From contig CAUYUJ010005692.1 of NCBI GenBank assembly GCA_963575745.1, positions 81,001 through 145,000 of the forward strand: a DNA stretch of 64,000 nt, written 5' to 3'. The DNA is from Prorocentrum cordatum (lineage: Eukaryota; Sar; Dinophyceae; Prorocentrales; Prorocentraceae). This document shows, piece by piece, positions 43,110 to 51,699 of the stretch. Each line of letters begins with the position of its first letter. Position 1 is the first letter of the stretch. A program made the translations under genes and the position numbers. Under the pieces are notes generated by a model. That model ran no database searches. It was not told the origin of the DNA and worked only from the letters and a program-made list of their open reading frames with translations.

Positions 43110-43660
43110 AAAATAATAAGAAGACGAATAATAATAATAATAGTAATAATAATACTAGTAATAATAGTAATAATACAAACAAGAATAATACTAATAATAG
43201 TTGTAATAGTAATACTAATATCACTGATAGTACTAATAATAACAATAAACATAATAGTACTATCATCAAAGTAATAGTGATATTGATAAGAATAACAATA
43301 ATAATACGAATATGGTGGTAAGAATGCTATTCATACGAATAATACATTGGTAATAATGCGGGTCAAAGTAAGGTTAATGATACTTACACATACACATAAA
43401 CATATCAACCGACAACAATATCAATCACAATACTAATGATAAACACGTGTATAGCACCCATACAAACAAGCATGCTCACACGAATAATAGTAACAAATCA
43501 ACACAAATCATACGAAACATGATGATGATACGATTAGCCATACAAAAGAAGAACACTAATCCGAATAACCATAACCATAACAATAACCCTAATACATTAC
43601 ACACTAACACTTTGATCAACATGATAATAAGAACAACAAAAATAAAAACAAACATATGAA
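43110..43660. repeat. AT-rich island of AAT/ATA/AAC triplets
   Basis: About 550 bp, mostly A and T with ATAATAATA, GTAATAATA and CATACGAATA words. A sharp composition switch from the GC-rich DNA on both sides. Confidence 0.9.
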
Positions 43661-43663
43661 TGA

Positions 43664-43812
43664 CGATGGCCATGATGATGATGATGATGCTGATGATGAT
43701 GAGAATGATGACGATGATGTGAGGAGGGAAGAGGGTGAGGAGTGAGAACGAACGCAGGGCGCTGTCGCTTCAAAACGAGGAGCCAACACCACAGGACGAT
43801 CGGGAAACAACT
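43664..43812 (+). repeat. Module P tail without a satellite
   Basis: GATGATGATGATGCTGATG tract, GAGGAGGGAAGAGG tract, then CGCTTCAAAACGAGGAGCCA and ACACCACAGGACGATCGGGA. Confidence 0.8.
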
Positions 43813-44009
43813 GCATAAACATGTACGCTCGGAGCTCCTCGCGGACTTAGGGCATGGGCGCTGGACCCCCTCCCTGGCGCGTGGAGCTGGATCCCCCTCC
43901 CCGGCGCGCGGGGCGCGCCGGTGCCAGAGGCGCCTCCAGGGTGGCCCAGCGCCGATTCAAGAAATCCGCGCGGAGGTCCGAGCGCTTGTGTTTATGATGC
44001 ATACTGAAA
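43813..44009. other. Intron sequence
   Basis: GC-rich piece between repeats. GGCGCGTGGAGCTGGAT / CGGCGCGCGGGGCGCGC words, no supported exon. Confidence 0.4.
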
Positions 44010-44220
44010 TGATTAGCATACTCATTATTAATTATTATTATTACTATTATTAATACTACTATCATTATTTTCTAATTACTAGTATCATTATTATTAGTAT
44101 TACTATTATTATGATTATTCTTCTTATTATTATTAATAATAATATTATTACTATTATTATTAGTACTATTATTATTACTTTTATTATTGTTATTATTACG
44201 ATTATTATTATGATTATTCT
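44010..44220. repeat. (ATT)n-rich tract
   Basis: TTATTATTA-type triplets directly next to the donor of exon 44230-44346. Confidence 0.92.
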
Positions 44221-44229
44221 CCTTCGATC

Positions 44230-44346
44230 CTCGAGGCCCCTCAGCTGCGCCTGCAGCCCGTCGACCTCCGAGGCGGCGTCGTCTGGGGGGCCCGCAGGCG
44301 ACCGCAGCCTCTCGCACTCCCGCCGCAGCCCGTCGCACTCCGCCGC
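44230..44346 (-). CDS. Coiled-coil gene, exon (39 codons)
   Basis: Acceptor CACCAGCAG|GCG, donor CTCGAG|GATCGA (GA type), phase 0. Encodes AAECDGLRRECERLRSPAGP, PDDAASEVDG and LQAQLRGLE. The coil is briefly broken by the SPAGPPDD stretch. Confidence 0.75.
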
Positions 44347-44876
44347 CTGCTGGTGATCCCGCAGGACGTGCGAGGACACGAGCCGGCGCCAACGGGGGCT
44401 CGTCCCTCGAAGCCCTCGAGCATCGGGTCGGGCGAAAGGGGGGGATAGCAAAGGGGGGGTTTGAGAATCAGCTCGCGTAGCTGATTTTCCTGGCGCCTCC
44501 CGGCGCCGGAGGCGGCTATGTATCGAGGAATGGGCCCCTTGGCGGGGCTCGTCCCTCGAAGCCCTCGAGTAACCCCAGGAAGCATTTAAGAACCCCCCCG
44601 GCGATACCGTAGCACCGCATTTTTTATTCGATATTCCGAGGGGCCGAAATAGCCGAACGATAGCTGTAGCACCCGGACACGAGGAGGGCTCCTGCTGCCA
44701 GGTAACGCTTCCAGGGTGCGGAAGGGTTATCGATTTGCCGGAGGGGGGGGGGTTCTTAAATGCTTCCTGGGGGTAGGGCGGGGCGTTGTGGGAACCGACG
44801 CGGGCCGTGTGCTCTCGGCGGAACCGGACGGGGCAGGCACACACTGGGCCAACAGACGGTCTGAGGATCATCGAGC
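44347..44876. other. Intron sequence
   Basis: GGGGCTCGTCCCTCGAAGCC occurs at about 44395 and 44538 (a 143-bp duplication). 44560-44770 contains inverted TTAAATGCTTCCTGGGG versus CCAGGAAGCATTTAAGAACC, a stem closing about 200 bp, so a small TIR element is likely. Confidence 0.5.
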
Positions 44877-45009
44877 CTGGGCCGCCAGGCGCCCAGCGTC
44901 GCGCTCCGCTCGCTCCAGCAGCGCGCCCCTCTCGGCCTCCAACTCCTGCGCGCGACGGCGCAGCCGCGCCCCCTCCGCCTCCAGCTCGCCCGCGCGCGCG
45001 GCCGCCTCC
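44877..45009 (-). CDS. Coiled-coil gene, exon (44 codons plus split codon)
   Basis: Acceptor GGGCTCAG|GGAGG (third base of a split codon), donor GCCCAG|GCTCGA (GC type). Encodes EAAARAGELEAEGARLRRRA, QELEAERGALLERAERDAGR and LAAQ. Very regular heptads with GC-ending codons. Confidence 0.78.
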
Positions 45010-45215
45010 CTGAGCCCACCTCGCGGGGCTGGGAGAGACACGCAGTCCACGTCCCACGGTCCTTCGCGGCCCGGGCCCCCGGCCGCGACCCCGCCGATGC
45101 GGGGCGCACCCGCGGGGTCGCGCCCCGGAATCCAGACTGCGAGGGCACACAACGTGGACGTGCTGGTCGCCCGCGCCCACCCCCGAGGAACGCGGCGCCC
45201 ACATGCCGGGGCAGC

Positions 45216-45446
45216 CTGGGGTCTGTGTCCCTCCCGCGGCCGAAGGGGAGCACGGCGGCCCTGGAGCGGTCGAAGCCGGACCCGGAGTTCAGGTACACGG
45301 ACCCGAGCTCGAGCAACACGCTCTCTCCACCGCCGAGGCTCGCGACGCCGTGCGAGGAGCACGCGGGGTTGTGCAAAGCGTCGAAGATCGTGTTGCCTTT
45401 GGCAACGTTCTCGAAGCTGCACTTCTCGAAGTCCGTCACCGTGACC
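45216..45446 (-). CDS. Coiled-coil gene, exon with globular segment (77 codons)
   Basis: Acceptor GTGCCAG|GGTCAC, donor CCCCAG|GCTGCC (GC type), same split-codon phase at both ends. Encodes VTVTDFEKCSFENVAKGNTI, FDALHNPACSSHGVASLGGG, ESVLLELGSVYLNSGSGFDR and a Gly/Arg/Asp-rich end. Not coiled coil; no family recognised. With the C-terminal part of the preceding exon it would form one globular domain between two coils. Confidence 0.7.
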
Positions 45447-45469
45447 CTGGCACGTTGAGGCGTGGAAGA

Positions 45470-45925
45470 ATGCCAAGGTCTGTCTGGTAGGGTTTTCGAA
45501 CTCTACCAAGGGACAGCCAGCCCCCTCTACTGGCGGACTGTTGCGTGCGTCGACTCTCCTGTCCGAGGCCTCTTCCCTCGTGCCTGGTCGAGGACGAGCA
45601 CGGCATTTTATGCCTAATCCCCAATAGTACGCGTGTCCGCTCAAGGTTTGTGCACTTCCCGCATGGCAACTAATGCCTGAACCCTCACTCCATGCGCGCC
45701 CGCTCAAGCATTGTGCACTTCCCGGATGGCAGGTAATGCCTCACCCCCCCTTTCCACTCGTGGCAGCTCGAGGATGGTGCACTTCCCACATAGCTGCTAC
45801 GTGATGCCAGAAGCTTCATTCCATGCGCGCCCGCTCGAGGATTGCGCGCTTCCCGCATGGCTGCTACCTCCTAGACCCCTCATACCACGCGCACCCGCTC
45901 GAGGATCGAGCACGTCCTGCATTCC
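45470..45925. repeat. About 64-bp tandem repeat (45640-45925) and flank
   Basis: From 45640, four to five units of about 64 bp share CCGCTCGAGGATTG.GCACTTCCCGCATGG... and TCATTCCA.GCGCGCC. 45470-45640 contains a diverged start (TTTTATGCCTAATCCC). Confidence 0.75.
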
Positions 45926-46009
45926 CAGGCGCTGCTCCCAAGCGCTCCAGGGCCTCCCGACCCACGATCCCTCGTTTAGAAGCCCTTGTTAAAAACCATT
46001 GATATGTAT

Positions 46010-46525
46010 GCGCCCCGAGCTTCAAAGACGACCGGTGCAAGGAACCAAGGACACCAAGATGGCCCAAGATGCGTCCAAGACGGCCAATGACGGCCCCAAA
46101 GCGGCCGACTATTGCTTCAAGGCAGCCCAAGATGCCTCCAAAAGGGCCCCAAAGGGGCCACAAGAAACCTACATCATCGATTTCTCGCGGTCCTTGAACT
46201 TATGTTTGCATTCTCACATATCCGGGCTGCCGTCAGCTCAAGACGGCCCACGAGGACTCCACGATGGCCCAAGAAGCATCCAAGACAGCCCCTAAGACGG
46301 CCCAAGAGGACCTCCTGTGGGACACAAGACGGCCCAAGACGGCGCCAAGACAGTCCCACGACAGCCCCCAGACACCCACCATACGGCCAGGAGGACCACG
46401 AGACGGCCCAAGAGAACCCAACGCTTGAGTAGAAGAACCCAAAACAATCCAAGAAGGTCCCAAGGGACACCCAAGACTGCCTCACAGGAGGCTAAGACAG
46501 CCCCAAGACGGCCCAAGACAGCATC
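46010..46525. repeat. CCAAGACGGCCC-type repetition
   Basis: Irregular repeats of AAGACGGCCC, AAGATGGCCC and CAAGAGGACC, like the interiors of modules Q and G. Confidence 0.75.
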
Positions 46526-46526
46526 A

Positions 46527-46549
46527 ACATCACCATCACTCATCATCAG

Positions 46550-46593
<44 letters not shown>

Positions 46594-46780
46594 ATATCAG
46601 CATCAGCATCATCATCATTAGCAGCAGCAACATCACCATCAGCATCAACTCCACCACCATCATCATACTACTCAGCATCACCATCGTCATCACCATAATG
46701 TTTCATCATCATCAGCAGCATCGTCATCAGCACATCCACCATCGAAACCCATCACCACCATTCTCTTCATCCTCATACTC
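46527..46780. repeat. (CAT)n microsatellite
   Basis: ATC/CAT triplets with CAG, CAC and ACC variants. Confidence 0.95.
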
Positions 46781-46877
46781 CTCATCATCCCTTTGATGAC
46801 TCAAGCCAAGAGAATCGAGGAGTCACACGTGACGGCCTGCCGTGCCCCCTCGATTCGTCGCCACCCAAAATGCTGGG

Positions 46878-48333
46878 CTGGCAAGGTGGCCGTACTTGCC
46901 GCAGGCAGCTGGATACTGCATATCACGCCTCTGCTCCACGTCGACGATTGCCCTCTTGAGGGTCGATTCGACTCCCAGCCACCACTTGGGCGATGCTTCT
47001 GACAGGATCCGCACACCTCCCCGCGTACTGTGATCAAGAGGCTCCAGCTTTGCGAAGGTACCTGGCCCAAACATGTCGTCGATCTTTATCTCTATCTCCC
47101 TGCTGGCCAGCCACATGACTATCACCGAGATGCCCTGGTCAGCCCAGCCTTGTGCTTTCTCGAGTCTCTTGGCCCGCTCGCTTGCATCTGCGACAGTCCC
47201 ATCCTCCAACAGTTGGGCCACGTGCTTGGCCCATATCACCCTCGGAGCCGTGCTGCCACTGGCACGCATGGAGTCGACGAGGGCCTTCACGTACAACTGA
47301 AATCCCGACCCCCAGGGGTCACCGTCAACAACCAAGAAGTCGGGGCTGAACCCGCTCAGGACCTGCAACGCTTCCTTCTCCTGCGAGGCGTCCACCTCAC
47401 TCGGTTCTCTGCGGCCGCTTCCGAAACCCTTGACATGAAGCACGCGCTTCCCCGCCAGGGACTCCCTGAACCGCTCGCGCTCGACCGCGGTGTCCAGCAC
47501 CTGGACAAAGCCAGCCCGCGGCCCCAGCTCGCGCGGGGCGCCCTCGGCGGCGCTGGCGGCGATGAGCTGCTCCGTCAGGTCGTTCACCTGCGCCTCAAGC
47601 GTCCGCACCTGCACCGCCAGCGCCTCCGCCTCGGCCGCGCCCGGCGTGGCCCTCTCCGCCTCTGGGCGCGCCAAGTCGCAGAGCTGCCGCTCCTGCACCG
47701 ACACCTTGGCCAGGAGCTCCTCCCGCTCCGACTGAAGGGCGCCCAGCAGGGCGTCCCGCTGCTCGCACTCGGCCTCCAGCCTGGCCACCTGGCGGCACAG
47801 CGCCTCCGCCCTGGCGATGGCCTCCTGCTGCGCGACGGCCGACTCCTCGCGCTCCCTCGCCATCTGCAGCTCCACCTCGCGCGCCCGCTTGGCGACCTGA
47901 GCCTCCAGCTCCGCCACGCGCCTGAGGCGCTCGTCGAGGTCGGCACTGCCCTGCTCCTCCAGCTCGCTCACGCGGACCAGCCGATCCTCGAGGTCCGCGT
48001 TCGCGTCGCGCTGCCGGCTCAGCTGCTCCTCCAGGTCGTCTGCCCGCGCGGCCGCCGCCTCCAGCTCGGCGATGCGCACCCGCTGCCTCGAGGCGAGGCC
48101 CTCCAGCTCCGCGGCGGACTCGCCGCCGGCTGGCACCGCAGCGCGCATCTGCGACAGGGCGGCCTCCAGCTCCACGACGCGGCCGCGCAGCTCCTCCCCC
48201 TCCGCCTCGAGCTCGAGGATCCTCGCCCTGGACGCGCCGCACGCGTCGCGCAGCTCCTCCAGGCCGGTGCCGTCGCCGACCCGCAGCGCCCAGCGGAGGC
48301 TGTCCTCCCCGGTGGCCAGGATGGAGACCCAGC
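46878..48333 (-). CDS. Coiled-coil gene, long exon with globular C-terminal part
   Basis: Begins after acceptor CCGGCAG|GCTGGG with GWVSILATGEDSLRWALRV, completing an SH3-like stretch. About 260 residues of coiled coil follow (LEELRDACGASRARILELEA ... VQVRTLEAQVNDLTEQLIAA). Then a globular part of about 190 residues: VLDTAVERERFRESLAGKRV, LSGFSPDFLVVDGDPWGSGF, GISVIVMWLASREIEIKIDD, SEASPKWWLGVESTLKRAIV. I recognise no family for it. The right end is firm. The left end is placed at a TGCCAG shared with the next acceptor, which keeps frame but leaves a donor that is not GT, GC or GA. Otherwise the frame runs to a stop at 46823. Confidence 0.82.
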
Positions 48334-48518
48334 CTGCCGGAGCGGGGGGTGGACTACGGCAAGTTCGTGTCGTGACGACTTCGGCGCTGGGTTCTGACAC
48401 CGCGTGGCTCGTGCAACCACCTCCTCTTCCTCCCCCGCCTCCTCCTACTCCTCCTCCTCCGCCTCTGCCTCCGCCTCCGCCTCCGCCTCCTCCTCCTCCT
48501 CCTCCTCCTCCTCCTCCT

Positions 48519-48613
<95 letters not shown>

Positions 48614-49160
48614 CCATCAGCATCAGCATCAGCATCCTTCTCCTCCTTCTCCTCCTTCTCCTCCTTCTCCTCCTTCTCCTCCTTCCCCTCCTTCTCCTTC
48701 TCCTCCTTCTCCTTTTCCTCAACCGCCTCCTCCTTCCCATCCTCCTCCTCCTCCACATCCTCCTCCTCCTCCTCCTCCGCCTCCGCCTTCCCATCCTCCG
48801 CCTCCGCCTCCTGATTATCCTTCTCCGCCTCCGCCTCCTCCTCCGCCTCCTCCTCCTTCTCCACCTCCTCCTCCTCCTCTGGATCGCCAAATCGTTCAAC
48901 CTTAACCGATTCTGGGCCGCAGGCGGCGGTCAACCCACAAGGCCCACGCTGGGGGCGCCGCCACAACACGAAACTGCCGTAGGTGGTGGGCTGCTGTTGC
49001 TGCTCACGACTATTATAAGCATCGGCACCGCAGCTTTTCCGCACGATCCAGTTGCAGCGCAGAGCTGAGCGGATCTCCAGGCCAGCTCCCAGACAGCAGC
49101 TACAGGGGGCGCTGAAAAAAGACTCGCCGATGCCCGCCTACCCCCTATCCTGGGCCCAGC
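48334..49160 (-). other. Intron bounded by a 15-bp direct repeat (GC-AG)
   Basis: CTCCGGCAGGCTGGG (minus strand) spans both the donor (49155-49169) and the acceptor (48328-48342). Splicing after CAG at each copy gives a GC donor and an AG acceptor and restores the frame ...ETPAG|WVSI. The direct repeat looks like a target duplication in coding sequence created by insertion of what is now the intron. Confidence 0.8.
48355..48981. mobile_element. TIR element family B, long copy, inside an intron
   Basis: Starts TACGGCAAGTTCGTGTCGTG and ends CACAACACGAAACTGCCGTA (imperfect 20-bp inverted repeat). Internally TTCTGACACCGCGT at the left and ATCGTTCAACCTTAACCGAT then TCTGGGCCG at the right match copy 40316-40507. 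The extra length is CTC, CAG and CAT triplet tracts (48420-48890). It fills most of the intron 48334-49160. Confidence 0.82.
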
Positions 49161-49224
49161 CTGCCGGAGTCTCCACGCGACCGCGGACCCGCTGCTCCTG
49201 CACGACGTGCTGCACCTCGACCAC
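49161..49224 (-). CDS. Coiled-coil gene, 64-nt exon of the SH3-like segment
   Basis: Acceptor TTGTTCCAG|GTG with a pyrimidine-rich lead (TTACCTTCCTGTTGTTCCAG), donor GCAG|GCTGGG (GC type). Encodes VVEVQHVVQEQRVRGRVETP and AG with one base left over, completed by the next exon. Alternating hydrophobic residues and RGRVETPAGWVS fit a small beta-barrel of SH3 type (inference). Confidence 0.82.
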
Positions 49225-49349
49225 CTGGAACAACAGGAAGGTAACTCTCCTGCGGTGCGTTCTGACCGGACGTCCGAGGAGAATCCAGCCGTGGCGACGA
49301 GATCTCTCCAGGACGAGCAGGGGTATTGGTACCTTTTCCTCCTCTGAAC

Positions 49350-49457
49350 CTCGAAGGCTTCGCCCGGCGTCAACTCGGCGACCCACGGCGACGCCCTGTC
49401 CAGCTGGCTGGTGATGGCGACCGGTCGCGTGGCGAGGTAGACGTCGGGAGCGTCGCC
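49350..49457 (-). CDS. Coiled-coil gene, exon opening the SH3-like segment
   Basis: Donor TTCGAG|GTTCAG, the only canonical GT in the model. The acceptor is probably GGCCCAG|GGCGAC. Encodes APDVYLATRPVAITSQLDRA and SPWVAELTPGEAFE, which flows into VVEVQ of the next exon. LTPGEAFEVVEV...RVRGRV..PAGWVSI is a coherent domain. The right end is less certain than the left. Confidence 0.72.
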
Positions 49458-49678
49458 CTGGGCCCCCGCCTCTGCCCTCGCCTCGATCCTCGACCCTCGT
49501 CTCCGTCCGCAGCCCGAATTCGGCAACGAAAATTGTTTACTGTTCTTTCCAAGGCGCCCGATGTATCATGTTGTTTCAAGTTCATGTTTACTGTTTCCTA
49601 TACTCGAAACGCCGGATATCTGGGGCGCAACGGACGCACGACGAACGACGGATGGAGACGGCAGACGGAAGAGCACCC

Positions 49679-49680
<2 letters not shown>

Positions 49681-49713
<33 letters not shown>

Positions 49714-49722
49714 GCGCGCGCG
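49681..49722. repeat. (CA)n/(CG)n dinucleotide repeat
   Basis: CACACA run passing into CGCGCG. Potential Z-DNA (inference). Confidence 0.95.
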
Positions 49723-49813
49723 CTTCAGACGTCCGCGCAAGGCGCACACTGTCCTCCTGCACTCGACGCAAGGTCGTCCACGGCGACGGCAAAGCCGAGA
49801 ACCGAACCAGCTC

Positions 49814-49940
49814 AGGGGGGAAACATCGAGCCCGAGTCAGCGATACATCGCCGATAGATCAGCGACAGGCGACAGGCCCCCGGTAGCGGGGCGGGCTGTC
49901 GAGCCCCCTATCGGCGACCAGTGGGTCGAAGCATCCCCCC
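49814..49940. mobile_element. TIR element family C, copy
   Basis: AGGGGGGAAACATCGAG at the left is inverted at the right (TCGAAGCATCCCCCCT). The interior GCGATACATCGCCGATAGAT and CCCCTATCGGCGACCA match 53622-53787. It abuts family A copy 2 with no gap. Confidence 0.7.
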
Positions 49941-49942
49941 TC

Positions 49943-50067
49943 GCCATCGCGCGGACGTCCATTCCCCCGTGCAGTCTTCGCGTTCGCCCGCGCATTCTTC
50001 GCACTGTGGCCCCAAATGCTCGTCGATGGTCCTTGTCGCGAACAAGTGCACACCTCCAAGCGATGCC
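49943..50067. mobile_element. TIR element family A, copy 2
   Basis: GCCATCGCGCGGACGTCC start and CAAGCGATGCC end, with shared interior. Confidence 0.7.
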
Positions 50068-50404
50068 AGGCCCCCTGAGCCTGCCCCCCCCCCCCCCACA
50101 CGACGCTGCGAGCTGCCCGCCCGCGCCTGCCGACCCCCCCCCCCTCGGCGCCCCTGCCCTGCGCGCGCGAGGCGGGCCAGGGGGGGGAGGGGGCAGGACC
50201 AGACGGCATCGCATCGGTAAGTCGATTGACTGCCTACCAGACCACCCCCGACCCAACCCGAAGATCCGACTTTTGGGCTGAGGGGGGGGGGGGTACGGGC
50301 TTCATACGTGGTTGCTCGATGTTCCCCGACCCCCCCACACTCGGAACGGAGGGCACAATTGGAGTCTTCGGGTTGGGTTGGGGTGGTTTGGTGGGTGGTG
50401 ATTC
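50068..50404. other. Probable intron sequence
   Basis: C-rich and G-rich runs, no exon supported. Confidence 0.4.
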
Positions 50405-50545
50405 ATCAATGGGGCTGCATCGGCACGGAGTCGAAATTGAACCGGGTCGGCTGCGCCAGGATGCACAGCAGAGCCACGCAGGCCTCGGGCCGCATCGGGT
50501 CGCACTTGCGTGTGCGACAGACTCGAATCGGACCGGGCCCACGGG
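50405..50545. repeat. Dispersed repeat family F, copy 3
   Basis: CATCGGCACGGAGTCGAAAT and CGCCAGGATGCACAGCAGAG, then GGCCTCGGGCCGCATCGG; matches 16262-16430. Confidence 0.7.
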
Positions 50546-50564
50546 GGTGCGGGGGCCCCGCGCC

Positions 50565-50650
50565 GGCAGAGAGGCGACCCGCAGACGTCCAGAACACGTG
50601 GGCGCCCCCCGAGCTCACGACCTGCTCGTGGCGTGGACCCCCGTCGGCTG
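50565..50650 (-). CDS. Tentative exon upstream of the SH3-like segment
   Basis: One minus frame reads PRHEQVVSSGGAHVFWTSAG then RLSAG with balanced residues. Acceptor and donor are not fixed. Position suggests an upstream exon of the coiled-coil gene. Confidence 0.4.
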
Positions 50651-50699
50651 CACGCAGGAGTGGCCCCAGAGAAGAGCGGCCTCGGGTGCGCGGCTTCAG

Positions 50700-51370
50700 G
50701 CCGGTTCGCGGGGAGGCCACATCCAGGCGCCGAGGCCAGTGCCCGAGGGACTCCATGTGGGACCGCGCGAAAGGTCACGCTGGCGACGTGATCCTCTTAC
50801 GCGTAACTGACCTCGGGCACCCCCGCCGATGCATCGGAAATACATCGGCGACTTCGGCGTTGCATCGGCGGCGCCAGCATGGTGCACGTCGGGCTCCGCG
50901 TCGAAACGCATCGTCGGTGCATCGGCGATGCGAAGCGATCGCCCGGCCCTGCCTGATTCGACGCCACTCGGGCGGCCTGGAACCGAGGGGCCCAGTGTTC
51001 CATCCCGGACCTGCTCTGATGGTCCCGAAAGGCCCGAGATTGCAAGAGAGAGTCCAACTGGATATCCGACCTCACGACTTGCCTGGCGGCGTGGGCCCCC
51101 CCGGGTCCTCGCGGAGGGACCTGCCGTTTGCTGTTGGCGGCCTCCAGGCCCAAAAGCCGCCCGCAGACGACCCGAGGATTGCGGTAAACCGCGGGCGCGA
51201 GCGCCTTTCTGGCCGTCAGAGGTCTCCCGAGAAGCAGCTCGAGTCCAGTCACCCGACCCTCCCAGAGTCCATCCTACCCCGAATTCCATCATAAAAGAGA
51301 AGGAGGGGTAAACCTCCCAGACGAGCAATTCTAGACCCCCCCAAGCCAGCCATGAAAGAGCAGCCGTTTT
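50700..51370. other. Probable intron with GCATCGGCG repeats
   Basis: 50822-50945 contains several CGATGCATCGG and GCATCGGCGATG words in both orientations, probably an element of the family C type. The rest is unassigned. Confidence 0.45.
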
Positions 51371-51500
51371 CAAGGTGCTCTTCCCGCGCCGTCGCGGCCT
51401 CCGCCGCCACCGCCTCCAGCGCGGCGCAGCGGGCGCGCAGGCGCGCGAGCTCCTCCTCCAGGCTGGCCTCCCCGGCGGTGCCGGCGTCCTCCATGTGACC
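51371..51500 (-). CDS. Coiled-coil exon, probably the same gene
   Basis: Acceptor GCGCGCAG|GGTCAC. Encodes GHMEDAGTAGEASLEEELAR, LRARCAALEAVAAEAATARE and EHLEN. Clear heptads and the codon use of the other exons. The donor is unclear (possibly AAACG|GCTGC). The Met in GHMEDAG could also be a start. Confidence 0.6.
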
Positions 51501-51631
51501 CTGCGCGCGGGCGCGCGGAAACTCGAGGGGGTCGAGCGACAGAGTCCTGGAGCACCAAGGCCCTTCAGCACCGTGTGCTCTGTCCTCGCCCCCAGCGGGC
51601 CAGGGCGCCGCAGCGCCACCAGCCCGGCTGC

Positions 51632-51680
51632 CTGGCGGCAAAGCTCCCAGACCTCCAACGCACCAGAAAAAAAACATGTG
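51632..51680 (-). CDS. Tentative short exon
   Basis: LEVWELCRQ ends at donor CGCCAG|GCAGCC (GC type) and joins in phase 0 to GHMEDAG of the next exon. The acceptor side is uncertain. Confidence 0.35.
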
Positions 51681-51699
51681 CGTCGCAGCTCTCGGGCTC

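Larger units (their letters stand above)
38103..51680 (-). other. Gene model: long coiled-coil protein, at least 10 exons
   Basis: Exons on the minus strand, 5' to 3': tentative 51632-51680, 51371-51500 and 50565-50650; then well-supported 49350-49457, 49161-49224, 46878-48333, 45216-45446, 44877-45009, 44230-44346, 40529-40666, 39656-39760, 38763-38897, 38103-38177. Frames join without a stop across all the supported junctions. Acceptors are AG, usually followed by G. Donors are one GT, three GC and five GA; the junction at 46878 is irregular. The protein is heptad-like Ala/Glu/Arg/Leu coil apart from an SH3-like stretch and a globular part. True ends are unknown, and exons may continue left of 38 kb (20100-20265 is a candidate). 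Confidence 0.7.

Noticed and set aside
47030-48397. 455-codon plus-strand frame opposite the coiled-coil exon
   Set aside because: Antisense shadow: the minus frame has heptads, a globular domain and consistent splice sites; the plus frame has only Leu/Arg/Gln-rich noise.
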